Position numbers and translations under genes: made by a program
Notes under the pieces: model-generated
Seen by the model: the letters and a program-made list of their open reading frames with translations, nothing else
Told to the model about the DNA's origin: nothing
Database searches by the model: none
Shown here: in pieces, positions 28,671 through 36,420 of the stretch
Layout of the letters: each line of letters begins with the position of its first letter
Position numbering within the stretch: the first letter of the stretch is position 1
DNA from: Alcanivoracaceae bacterium
Lineage (GTDB): Bacteria > Pseudomonadota > Gammaproteobacteria > Pseudomonadales > Alcanivoracaceae
DNA length: 64,000 nucleotides
Reading direction: 5' to 3'
NCBI GenBank assembly: GCA_029212745.1
Contig: JARGOL010000004.1
Coordinates: forward strand, 1-64,000

Positions 28671-30899
28671 TCAGCGGCTCAGCTGCAGGCCAATGGCGGC
28701 ATCCGGGGATGGTTGTGCCACCAGCCCGTCATCCACTGACAGGCGTGTTTGCGTCTCCACCTGCATGTTCAACCGGCCCGCACGGGCATCCACTGGCACC
28801 TCAACCCGAACGCGCACACACACGGGAACACCGGGCCGGAAGTCAATCCAGCGCGTTTCCCCGTGGTCGACATATTCCGAGCCACCATCACAATCCTGGT
28901 CGAGGAAGAAACTGTGCTTCCAGCCGGCACCGCCGGACAGCTCACCGCGATAACGCAGGCGAACCTGACCGTGGGTGCCGGCCTGGTACGTGAAAAGGAA
29001 CAGCTGGGTGGTGCCCGGCTCGATGGTCCTTGCCGGCGGCGACACCAGCGCCGGCTGCGCTACCACGGACAGCACCACACCGTCCTGCAGGTACTCCTCC
29101 TGAGCAGTGAACCGCCAGCGCCCATCACCCTGGTACTCAAAACGCGCCAGTGGCAGGTCTTCGGCGCGCCCGATCACCGGCCACCAGCCGTCCGGCAGCG
29201 CCACCTCCAGAACCAGGTCTTCTCCCGCCAGTCGCTGGTCCAGGGACAGCGCGAACATGCCCTCGCCACTGGTCCGGGTGCGCGTCACTTCGGCACCGCC
29301 TGGCCGGCGGATCACCACCGGCACGTCCGCCAGACCCCGCTCGCCGCGCTGTCGCAGGCCATCATGGGCCACACCGTCCGCACCGGCGCCACTGTCCACC
29401 AGCACCACGCCGGACACCAGCATGCCGTTTGGCCGGCACAGGTAACCGGGCAGGACCCCCGGCAAGCGGGCCACCGGCAGCAGGGGATTGTAGGGTGCGG
29501 CGGTGGACGGTGCCTCCAGGCCGCCGCCAAGGAGAACCCGGCCGTCGCCACCGGCGCCACCCGCGGCCTTGCCCGCACCGCCGTCACCGCCCGCAGCAGC
29601 GAACGTCACCGGCCGCCCCTCCTGGAACGCCCCCAGCACCATGGCGGTTCCCGCACCGCCGCCGCCGCCACCGGCCTGCGGACCATCCAGGCCGGCACTG
29701 CCGGAGACATCCACGCCCCCCGCATTGATGATGCGACCGGCACGCAGGACAACGATACCGCCACCAGCGCCTCCGGAGCCGTCAACACCCTCGCCATGAC
29801 TGCGACTGCCGGCGCCACCACCACCGCCGGCCACCAGCCGCGGCGTGCTGACCGGCACTGCGGCACCGCCCTGCCCGCCTGCCGGGTGTCCCTGCGGGTC
29901 GCGCCCGGTTTCGCCGGCGGCACCCCCACCCCCACCGCCGCCACCACTGTGGCGACTGTTGTCCAGGGCCAGGCTGTTGCCACCACCACCGGCATTGGCC
30001 GGGGCACCGCGGGCCATGCTGCCGTGCGGATAACCATCACTGCTGCGCTTGTCATCATTGCCGGGCAGGGTGTCCCGGCGATCGCCATTGAACAGCAACC
30101 AGCGCGGCGTGCCCGCCAGTCCTTCACCTTTGCTGGCATGGTGACCAAAGCGCACCGCCAGGGCATCGCTGGCCGGGGCCCGGTAGCGCAGATCGGCGGG
30201 CTCGCCGAGGGCGCCATCCAGGGTCAGGGCGGCGCCACCCCGAAAACCGCGGCCGGCGGCAGACACCCGGTGACCGGCCATGTCCAGTGTGTCGCGCACA
30301 TCCAGTACCACCAGACCGCCGTCAAAGCCGTTCCAGGCCGGGGCGAACAGGTCCCCCTCGAGACGCACGTTCTCCGCCTGCGGCACGCTCACCAGCTGCC
30401 AGCGGGCACGGCCCTGGGCCGTCGCTGAGTCCGGCTCGGTACTGCGGTAGCTGAACCGGGTGCCGGCACCCGGCCCGTCGCCACGGACCCGCACCCGGTT
30501 GCCGTCCACCGCGTCCACGCGCAGGAATTCGTACTGCCCGGCCTGCAGGGACTGCCAGCCGGCGGCGCGCGCATCCCCCGCCTCACCATCGCCATAGCGC
30601 AGGCTGTTACCGGCATGGATCGTCGCCCCCTGCATCTGGATCAGCAGCACCAGGTCACCACTGGCCAGCCCTTCAGGCGCCATGGCCAGTGGCAGCCAGC
30701 GGCTGCCCCGGTCCACGCTGGTGTTGCTGGCGGAGGCCATGAAACGATTGATCTGTCCGGACAGGCGCAACTCGCCATCACGGCCGGGGAAGCCGCACAG
30801 GCGCTCGGCCGACAGGGCAACAGCCGGCAGCATGCCGACAAGCAGACACAGCAGGCAGGCAGTAAACCAGGCTCGAGGCAGGGACTGGGAGTGGACCAT
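28671..30899 (-). CDS. Exported glycine-rich protein of unknown function
   Basis: Protein of 742 residues. A signal peptide covers about 1-30 (basic start, then ACLLCLLVGMLPAVALSA). Residues 30-290 look beta-rich. About 300-455 are very Gly-rich (runs such as HSGGGGGGGGAAGE and GGGGGAGS), resembling low-complexity segments of surface and spore-coat-like proteins. About 475-570 resembles an SdrD-B/collagen-binding-like beta domain (GVAHDGLRQRGERGLADVPV), and the end (about 620-742) is another beta domain with FFLDQDCDG. No anchor or autotransporter domain is seen, so it may be periplasmic or secreted. Single gene. Confidence 0.75.
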   Translation of the reverse strand: MVHSQSLPRAWFTACLLCLLVGMLPAVALSAERLCGFPGRDGELRLSGQINRFMASASNTSVDRGSRWLPLAMAPEGLASGDLVLLIQMQGATIHAGNSLRYGDGEAGDARAAGWQSLQAGQYEFLRVDAVDGNRVRVRGDGPGAGTRFSYRSTEPDSATAQGRARWQLVSVPQAENVRLEGDLFAPAWNGFDGGLVVLDVRDTLDMAGHRVSAAGRGFRGGAALTLDGALGEPADLRYRAPASDALAVRFGHHASKGEGLAGTPRWLLFNGDRRDTLPGNDDKRSSDGYPHGSMARGAPANAGGGGNSLALDNSRHSGGGGGGGGAAGETGRDPQGHPAGGQGGAAVPVSTPRLVAGGGGGAGSRSHGEGVDGSGGAGGGIVVLRAGRIINAGGVDVSGSAGLDGPQAGGGGGGAGTAMVLGAFQEGRPVTFAAAGGDGGAGKAAGGAGGDGRVLLGGGLEAPSTAAPYNPLLPVARLPGVLPGYLCRPNGMLVSGVVLVDSGAGADGVAHDGLRQRGERGLADVPVVIRRPGGAEVTRTRTSGEGMFALSLDQRLAGEDLVLEVALPDGWWPVIGRAEDLPLARFEYQGDGRWRFTAQEEYLQDGVVLSVVAQPALVSPPARTIEPGTTQLFLFTYQAGTHGQVRLRYRGELSGGAGWKHSFFLDQDCDGGSEYVDHGETRWIDFRPGVPVCVRVRVEVPVDARAGRLNMQVETQTRLSVDDGLVAQPSPDAAIGLQLSR

Positions 30900-31017
30900 G
30901 GCAACTCACTGGCTGGCCGGAAACCCCGGCATCACGGACAGGCCCGCCGCGGCGTCGCCGCAGGCCCTGTTCATGCAGAACATACCAGCGCAGCCGGCAT
31001 GATCACCAGCACAGGGC

Positions 31018-31485
31018 TCAGTGCAGATGGGGTGTCGGGCTGTCGGCCAACTCGGCAACGGCCTGTGACAACCAGCCCTGGTCACGGCACTCGTCCACCA
31101 GGGTATCCGTGGCCTGCAACCCGCTTTCCACAAAGTGGGCAAACTGGCGCTCGTCGGTACCGGCGCCGGTCAGCAGGAACTGGCAGATCACCAGGCGTGG
31201 CAGGGTGTCGTCCACCAGGTCGACAAACACCTTGATGGCGGGCCAGGCCATGTTCAGGCGTGTCAGCTCGGCCTGGACCAGCAGCAGGCTGGCCGGACGG
31301 AGCTCCACTTCGGTGCTCAGCAGGACGCCTTCGGGCTCGACGAACAGCCGGCAATCCAGCACTTCTTCCCGTTCCTGCATGGCCGAAAGGTGAATGCCGT
31401 GGCATTCGCCGCACAGGTAATGCGCCATGCCGGCCTTCTCCAGCCACTGGCGGATTCCGGCTTCATCGGGGGGAACGACTGTCAT
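31018..31485 (-). CDS. YbjN-like protein
   Basis: Protein of 155 residues, start MTVVPPDEAGIRQWLEKAG. The pattern of an N-terminal helix, then VLDCRLFVEPEGVLLSTE, then helix ALLVQAEL-like and VDLVDDTLPRLVICQFLLTG resembles the YbjN/type III secretion chaperone-like fold; the assignment is tentative. AGGAGG lies five bases before the ATG at 31485, which excludes the upstream in-frame start at 31515. Single gene without an obvious partner. Confidence 0.6.
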   Translation of the reverse strand: MTVVPPDEAGIRQWLEKAGMAHYLCGECHGIHLSAMQEREEVLDCRLFVEPEGVLLSTEVELRPASLLLVQAELTRLNMAWPAIKVFVDLVDDTLPRLVICQFLLTGAGTDERQFAHFVESGLQATDTLVDECRDQGWLSQAVAELADSPTPHLH

Positions 31486-31651
31486 GGTGGCCTCCTGTAT
31501 TGCGCAGGCGCGCATAATCCGTCATTCCGCGCGTCAGTGGAAGGCCCGGCAGACTGGCCCTGGTGCCTGGCCCGTCCGGCACTGCTGTCAGCCAGGACAC
31601 GCCCCACTGCCCTACTATTGCGCCAATGACACCACAGTACCGGGATATGCC

Positions 31652-32338
31652 ATGAGCGAGCTGAAATATGCCTTCATCGCCTTTGCCGCCAGCGACCAGC
31701 TGGCCGGCCATCTGGTGCGCCTGGAGAACCGTGACAGCGTTGGCGCCGAGGACATCCGTCGCACCATGCAGGCGGTCACCGACGAGCTTCTTGACGCCCT
31801 GTTCCTGGCGCCGGCCACCCACATCGGCCTGAGTGACCGCCGCATGCGCTGGGTGCGCCTTGCCGCCGACACCATCGGCAAGGGCTCTTCACTGCTCCTC
31901 AAGCGGGGCGTGGGCCGACTGCCTGCCCACAAACATGCCTCCCTGGCCGGCCAGGTGCTGCTTCTGCGCCAGCACCTGCCAGCAACCGGCGGCGCCGGAG
32001 AACAGCCCCATATCGCCTTTCCCGTGCGGCGCTCCCTGTACCGCCATGCCCGCCAGGAACTGGACCGCATCCACGCCGGCCAGATGGACACCGCACATGA
32101 GGAAATGGTGTTGCTGCTGGAGGAAGTCACCGGCCTGATGCTGTCGATGTTCTTTGATGAACCGAAGAAAATGATCAAGCCCGGGCCGATTCTCGAGAAA
32201 ATGGCAGACATGACCCGTGCCACCATCGACAAGGCCACGCGCAAGGTGATCGGCAACATTGTCCGCGACCTGGACCACGAGCAGCTTGCCCGGGGAGCAC
32301 GTTACATGGACGGCCTGCTGCACCCCGTTTACGCCTAG
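31652..32338 (+). CDS. Hypothetical protein, first of two tandem paralogues
   Basis: I do not recognise a family. The protein (228 residues, start MSELKYAFIAFAASDQLAG) is mostly helical, with no signal peptide or membrane helix. It shares with the gene at 32531 the segments RLAADTIGKGSSLLLK, HIAFPVRRSL, FDEPKKMIKPGPILEKMA and the C-terminal RATIDKATRKV, so the two are paralogues. The frame stays open upstream to 31427, but the ATG at 31652 matches the start of the paralogue. The ribosome binding site is weak. Confidence 0.7.
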   Translation: MSELKYAFIAFAASDQLAGHLVRLENRDSVGAEDIRRTMQAVTDELLDALFLAPATHIGLSDRRMRWVRLAADTIGKGSSLLLKRGVGRLPAHKHASLAGQVLLLRQHLPATGGAGEQPHIAFPVRRSLYRHARQELDRIHAGQMDTAHEEMVLLLEEVTGLMLSMFFDEPKKMIKPGPILEKMADMTRATIDKATRKVIGNIVRDLDHEQLARGARYMDGLLHPVYA

Positions 32339-32530
32339 CCACTCGCCCCTGTCAATGGCAGGTCTGCCCGCCACCGCAACGGCACCGGCTGGCCGCATCG
32401 GGTCACGGCCGCTATCATCATCCAGCATTGGACATCGCCTCCGTCATGCAATCCATGGCACTGACGGGGCAAACAGACCGCGTGCCACCGGACCGGGATG
32501 TCGGCGCCGCAACAGAACAAGAGACAAGCG

Positions 32531-33223
32531 ATGAGTTCAACCACCACCTACGTGGCATTCCAGTCCAGCACCGAGTTGTTCGAAGTCACCGATGGCTTTA
32601 TCAAGCGCATGAAGGAAGGCTCCCGCAAACCGGAACCGCAGACCATCGAGCGGGTCATGCAGCTGTTCATCGAGGAAGCCCTGGATGCGTTTTTCATCCA
32701 GCCCACCGAACAGGCCGGCCTCAGCGGCGGTCTCAAGCGCATCGTCAACCTGACCGCAGATACCATTGGCAAGGCCACGCATGTGGTGGTCAAGAGCACG
32801 GTCAAGAAACTGGATATCGAACAGAACCGGCGCACGGCCGATTACATGGAATCCATCCGCAAGGAACTGGAAGTGGACGGCGAAATGCGCTGGCATGTGG
32901 CCTTCCCGATCAGTGATGAGATGGCGGAAAACGGCCGCAAAGGGCTGCAGCTGGCCATTGATGGCGATGAGAAAAACGCCATCCCACTGATGGTCTCATT
33001 CTTCCACGAACTCACCGACACGGCGCTGCACTGGTACTTCGAGGAACCGATGAAACTGCTCGGCTTCGGCCCGATCATGCGCAAGGTTGCCAACGTGGGC
33101 GTCGCCACCACGCGCAAGGCCTCGCACACGGCCGTGGACAAGATTATTCCCAAACTCCATGGCGAAGAGCTGGCAGAATCAGCGCGCTATTCCTTCGGCC
33201 TGCTCATCGACGGCCCGGCCTGA
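32531..33223 (+). CDS. Hypothetical protein, second of two tandem paralogues
   Basis: Protein of 230 residues, start MSSTTTYVAFQSSTELFEVT. It aligns over its length with the preceding gene (NLTADTIGKATHVVVK, HVAFPISDEM, FEEPMKLLGFGPIMRKVA, TRKASHTAVDKI). It has helical character, is rich in charged residues, and has no export signal. 192 bases separate the two copies, so they may be transcribed separately. It ends four bases before the convergent nuclease-like gene. Function unknown. Confidence 0.72.
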   Translation: MSSTTTYVAFQSSTELFEVTDGFIKRMKEGSRKPEPQTIERVMQLFIEEALDAFFIQPTEQAGLSGGLKRIVNLTADTIGKATHVVVKSTVKKLDIEQNRRTADYMESIRKELEVDGEMRWHVAFPISDEMAENGRKGLQLAIDGDEKNAIPLMVSFFHELTDTALHWYFEEPMKLLGFGPIMRKVANVGVATTRKASHTAVDKIIPKLHGEELAESARYSFGLLIDGPA

Positions 33224-33227
33224 CCCG

Positions 33228-33815
33228 CTACTCGTCAGTGGAAGGACAGTCCGACAGCCAGGCGTCCAGGGTGTCATGGTCTGCGGCCGATACCTGCAAA
33301 CCATAGCGCTGCGACAGGCCCTGCCAGCGCTGCGCATAAGCACACAGATAGGCCGGCGCCGGCTGCCACTGGGCAAGGTCCTTCATGCCGCGCTGCTGTG
33401 CGGATTTCGGGTCGAGCACCATGAGGTTGTCCAGATCATTGAGAAAGGCGATCTGCTGCTGGCGATTCCACAACAGGGCGCCACGGCGCACCGCCTGTGC
33501 CGGCGTCACCACGGGTACCACCCAGGCCTGCTCGAAGCCCACCAGCTGGCCATTACCGACGCTGCGCCAACGTCCCTTGCCAATGGTGCACGCGTCCGGG
33601 CCAGCCCAGCTCACCAGTCCCGCCGCATCTCGCAGCAGCACTTCGATGGCGGTGTTCTGGCAATCGTTGTCTTCATCCAGCCAGATCAACGGCCATTGGG
33701 CATCACCCGAGTGGGGCGTGGGCGTAACACCGGAAACGGCAACAGCGGGCAACAGACTGCCCAGCACTACCAGCACGGACAAGCCACGGATCACAGAAGC
33801 GGGTGCATGACGCAT
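33228..33815 (-). CDS. Secreted HNH/DUF1524-like protein, catalytic residues apparently lost
   Basis: Protein of 195 residues with a signal peptide (about 1-28: LSVLVVLGSLLPAVAVS). The body follows the secreted HNH family pattern: WLDEDNDCQNTAIEVLLRD (family D-D-D-C-DTR-EVL), then VRRGALLWNRQQQIAFLNDL and NLMVLDPKSAQQRGMKDLAQW with YLCAYAQRW. Where family members carry the DH dyad before VPL, this protein has V-P (about 100-101), and the later Asn is Ala139. It may be an inactive homologue. The start at 33815 is chosen for GGAG ten bases upstream and for the signal peptide. Confidence 0.65.
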   Translation of the reverse strand: MRHAPASVIRGLSVLVVLGSLLPAVAVSGVTPTPHSGDAQWPLIWLDEDNDCQNTAIEVLLRDAAGLVSWAGPDACTIGKGRWRSVGNGQLVGFEQAWVVPVVTPAQAVRRGALLWNRQQQIAFLNDLDNLMVLDPKSAQQRGMKDLAQWQPAPAYLCAYAQRWQGLSQRYGLQVSAADHDTLDAWLSDCPSTDE

Positions 33816-33942
33816 GCGAAGGACTCTCCTTCCTCGACTCAAAGGTGCTGCTACAATGCCGCCATTGCCTGCGTCCACTCAAGTGGAACCGGCCACACAC
33901 CGACAGGCGTGGGCCAGATAGCGATGAACCCCGGAGTCTGGC

Positions 33943-34794
33943 ATGCACAAGGACAATGACGGCCTGTCTGTGGCGGATGTCGGTGCCATGCTCGACTGGC
34001 TCCAGCACGGGCCCCCGCTGCTGCAACCACCACCGGGAGTTGGCCTGTTTGACGAGCTACTGGTGGCGCGTCCGAAGCTGGAGCAGCTGGCGCCAGACGT
34101 GCACCGGCGTTATCTGTCACAGGCTGACCAGCGGTTGGGCAAACTGTTCGAGTTGCTGTGCCGCGCGCTGATTGAGCAGCAACCTCACCTGTCCATCCTG
34201 GCGCACAACCTGGTCATGCAGAAGCAACGCACCCTCGGCGAGCTGGACCTGGTACTGGCGGATTGCCGCGACAACAGTGTCTGTCATGTGGAACTGACCC
34301 TGAAATTCTACCTCGGCATTGCCGGGAATCACTGGCCGGGCCCGAACCCTGACGACAGTCTGGAAAGAAAATGGCAGCACCTGGCTGAGCACCAGTTCCC
34401 CCTGCCGCGCCGCGCGGATGTAGTCCCCCTGCTGCAGCAGGCTGGCATCGCCCGCATTGACCGCCAGTACCTGTTTTCACGCGGCCAGCTGTTCTACCCC
34501 GGGGCCGCACACCTGCAACCGCCTGCCCAGGCGCACCCGGACCACCTGCGCGGTCGCTGGTGGCGCGCCAGCGACCTGCCGGCCGACAATCACTGGCAAC
34601 TGGTGCCCCGGCATCACTGGCTGCTGGCGGGAAGGCTGTTGGACAACGGCAGCCATCACCTTGCCAGCACCGAGGTGTTTGACTATGTTCACCAGCGCAA
34701 ACGGCCGCAAATGGTGATTCGTCACGGTTTCGACGGCAGCCGCGAAAACACTTTCATCGTGCCAGACCAGGGGTGGCCCAATGACGCAGGCTGA
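33943..34794 (+). CDS. DUF1853 family protein
   Basis: Protein of 283 residues of the DUF1853 family. The central part has GELDLVLAD and, 13 residues on, HVELTLKFYL; E-D...E-x-x-x-K is the layout of PD-(D/E)XK nuclease folds. KLFELLCRALIEQQP precedes it. The biochemical role is unknown. CGGAG lies six bases before the ATG. Its 3' end overlaps the DUF2804 gene by 14 bases, so the two are coupled. Confidence 0.8.
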   Translation: MHKDNDGLSVADVGAMLDWLQHGPPLLQPPPGVGLFDELLVARPKLEQLAPDVHRRYLSQADQRLGKLFELLCRALIEQQPHLSILAHNLVMQKQRTLGELDLVLADCRDNSVCHVELTLKFYLGIAGNHWPGPNPDDSLERKWQHLAEHQFPLPRRADVVPLLQQAGIARIDRQYLFSRGQLFYPGAAHLQPPAQAHPDHLRGRWWRASDLPADNHWQLVPRHHWLLAGRLLDNGSHHLASTEVFDYVHQRKRPQMVIRHGFDGSRENTFIVPDQGWPNDAG

Positions 34795-35818
34795 ACAGGC
34801 AACCGCCGCCCAACTGGTGGACGACACGGGCGCCATTGCGTTCGGTATCTATCCGGATACGGTGGCGCAGGTCAACGGCCGGGACTATGACTACCGCACG
34901 CCGATGGGCAAGCCGGCCGGTCCGTTACGCAAACACTTTCATTACAAGCAGTTCCAGTATTTCGGCATTGTCAGCGACCACTTGCTGGCTGGCTGCGCGT
35001 TCGCCGATACCGCCTACCTGGGGCTGGCCTTTGCCTACGTCTTTGACACCCGCACCGGCACCCTGCATGAATCCACCTGGCGTTCCCCACTTGCGCGTGA
35101 CCTGCACATGTCTGCCTCACCTGTTGACGGCCAGAGCCTGTTCGAAAAAGGGACTGTCCGCATCGCCCTGGGTTACGGCGACAATGGTCAGGGCCGCAAC
35201 AAGTCGCTGACGTTGTCAGCGGGGGGGCTGGAGATCAATGCCCGCCTGCAGGAACCACCGCACTACCAACCCATGTCCCTGTGCACCCGCATCGGCGTCA
35301 ACGGCTGGGCCTACGCCAACAAGGTTGCCGGGGTGCCGGTCACCGGCAACGTCACTTACGCCGGACAGACCCACGACCTGGGCGCCATTGGCGCCTGGGG
35401 CCACCATGACTTCTCCGCCGGCTACATGCGCCGCGAGACATTCTGGAACTGGGCCTGCCTGTCCGGCATGGCCGGCGGCCACCAGCTCGGCATGAACCTT
35501 TCCTGCGGCGTCAATGAAACCAGCTTTACAGAAAACTGCTTGTGGCTGGATGGCAAACTGATCAAGGTGGCTGGCACCACCTTTGACTACGACCGGGATG
35601 ACCTGATGGCACCCTGGCGGGTAAGAAGCACGGACGGCAAGGTGGACCTGACGTTCGTGCCAGCCGGGCGTCATCGCGAGACGCTCAACCTGGCTGTGTT
35701 CGCCAGCAATTTCCACCAGATCTTCGGTACGTTCCAGGGCACGTTGCACGTTGACGGCAGGGACATTGCCGTCGATCGCATCCACGGCTTTGTCGAGGAG
35801 CAATACGCAAAATGGTGA
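34781..35818 (+). CDS. DUF2804 family protein
   Basis: Protein of 345 residues of the DUF2804 family. Recognisable segments are KHFHYKQFQYFGIVSDHLLAG, AWGHHDFSAGYMRRETFWNW and HGFVEEQYAKW at the C-terminus. The fold resembles lipocalin-like/hydroxysteroid (Svf1, AttH) proteins that bind lipids; this is an inference. No signal peptide. It overlaps the DUF1853 gene by 14 bases and the DUF4282 gene by 7 bases, forming a three-gene operon. Confidence 0.8.
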   Translation: MTQAEQATAAQLVDDTGAIAFGIYPDTVAQVNGRDYDYRTPMGKPAGPLRKHFHYKQFQYFGIVSDHLLAGCAFADTAYLGLAFAYVFDTRTGTLHESTWRSPLARDLHMSASPVDGQSLFEKGTVRIALGYGDNGQGRNKSLTLSAGGLEINARLQEPPHYQPMSLCTRIGVNGWAYANKVAGVPVTGNVTYAGQTHDLGAIGAWGHHDFSAGYMRRETFWNWACLSGMAGGHQLGMNLSCGVNETSFTENCLWLDGKLIKVAGTTFDYDRDDLMAPWRVRSTDGKVDLTFVPAGRHRETLNLAVFASNFHQIFGTFQGTLHVDGRDIAVDRIHGFVEEQYAKW

Positions 35819-36354
35819 ATCCCGAACCGCAGAAATCCGCCGAGCAAACCATTTCCCGCGCATCGGAAAACGTGCGGCGGTGGTTCTTCTGGTGCATCCA
35901 GTACTGGCGGGAACTGTTCAACTTCCGTTTCGACAAGTACATGATTGTCCAGGTCCTGCCCGGCGTCTATGCCATGATGCTGATCGCCCTGCTGTTCACC
36001 ATCATCGGCTGGTGTGTGCTGGCCTTCATGCAGAACCCCTGGTTGGGCGTCTTCGTGACACTGGTACCGGCACCGCTGGCGTTCCTGGTCAGCGCATCGG
36101 TACTCAGGGCACTGCTCGAGTTTTACCTGGTGGTGTTCAAGATATCGGAGCACGTGGACGAGCTGGTCGGATTACGCGATACCGTTGACCGCCTTTCCGG
36201 CATCAGCGATACGGTGGACGAAATGGTATCCGTCACCCGTCGCATTCCTTTCTGGAAGGCCATGTCCGGCCGCTCACGGCGGCGGGTGCCACAGGACCGC
36301 CGCCGGACTGCACGCTCGCCTGCAGAGGATGAGGACGAACCGGACCAGCCCTGA
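35812..36354 (+). CDS. DUF4282 family membrane protein
   Basis: Protein of 180 residues. Residues 30-105 contain FNFRFDKYMIVQVLPGVY followed by two hydrophobic helices (about 53-72 and 77-97), the DUF4282 layout. A heptad-like segment follows (ISEHVDELVGLRDTVDRL, ISDTVDEMVSV), then a basic and acidic tail (RRRVPQDRRR, EDEDEP). Function unknown. It overlaps the DUF2804 stop by seven bases; last gene of the small operon, convergent with the acetyl-CoA hydrolase gene. Confidence 0.8.
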   Translation: MVNPEPQKSAEQTISRASENVRRWFFWCIQYWRELFNFRFDKYMIVQVLPGVYAMMLIALLFTIIGWCVLAFMQNPWLGVFVTLVPAPLAFLVSASVLRALLEFYLVVFKISEHVDELVGLRDTVDRLSGISDTVDEMVSVTRRIPFWKAMSGRSRRRVPQDRRRTARSPAEDEDEPDQP

Positions 36355-36420
36355 TCACTTTCCGGTCAGTATCACGACGGGAGAACGTCGGTGATCAACC
36401 CCGGGTGCATGACCTCGCCG

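Noticed and set aside
28749-30428. 559-residue open frame on the plus strand opposite the glycine-rich gene
   Set aside because: Its composition is His/Gln/Thr/Pro-rich and unlike any protein; the long frame results from GC-rich codon bias of the minus-strand gene, which has a signal peptide and recognisable domains.
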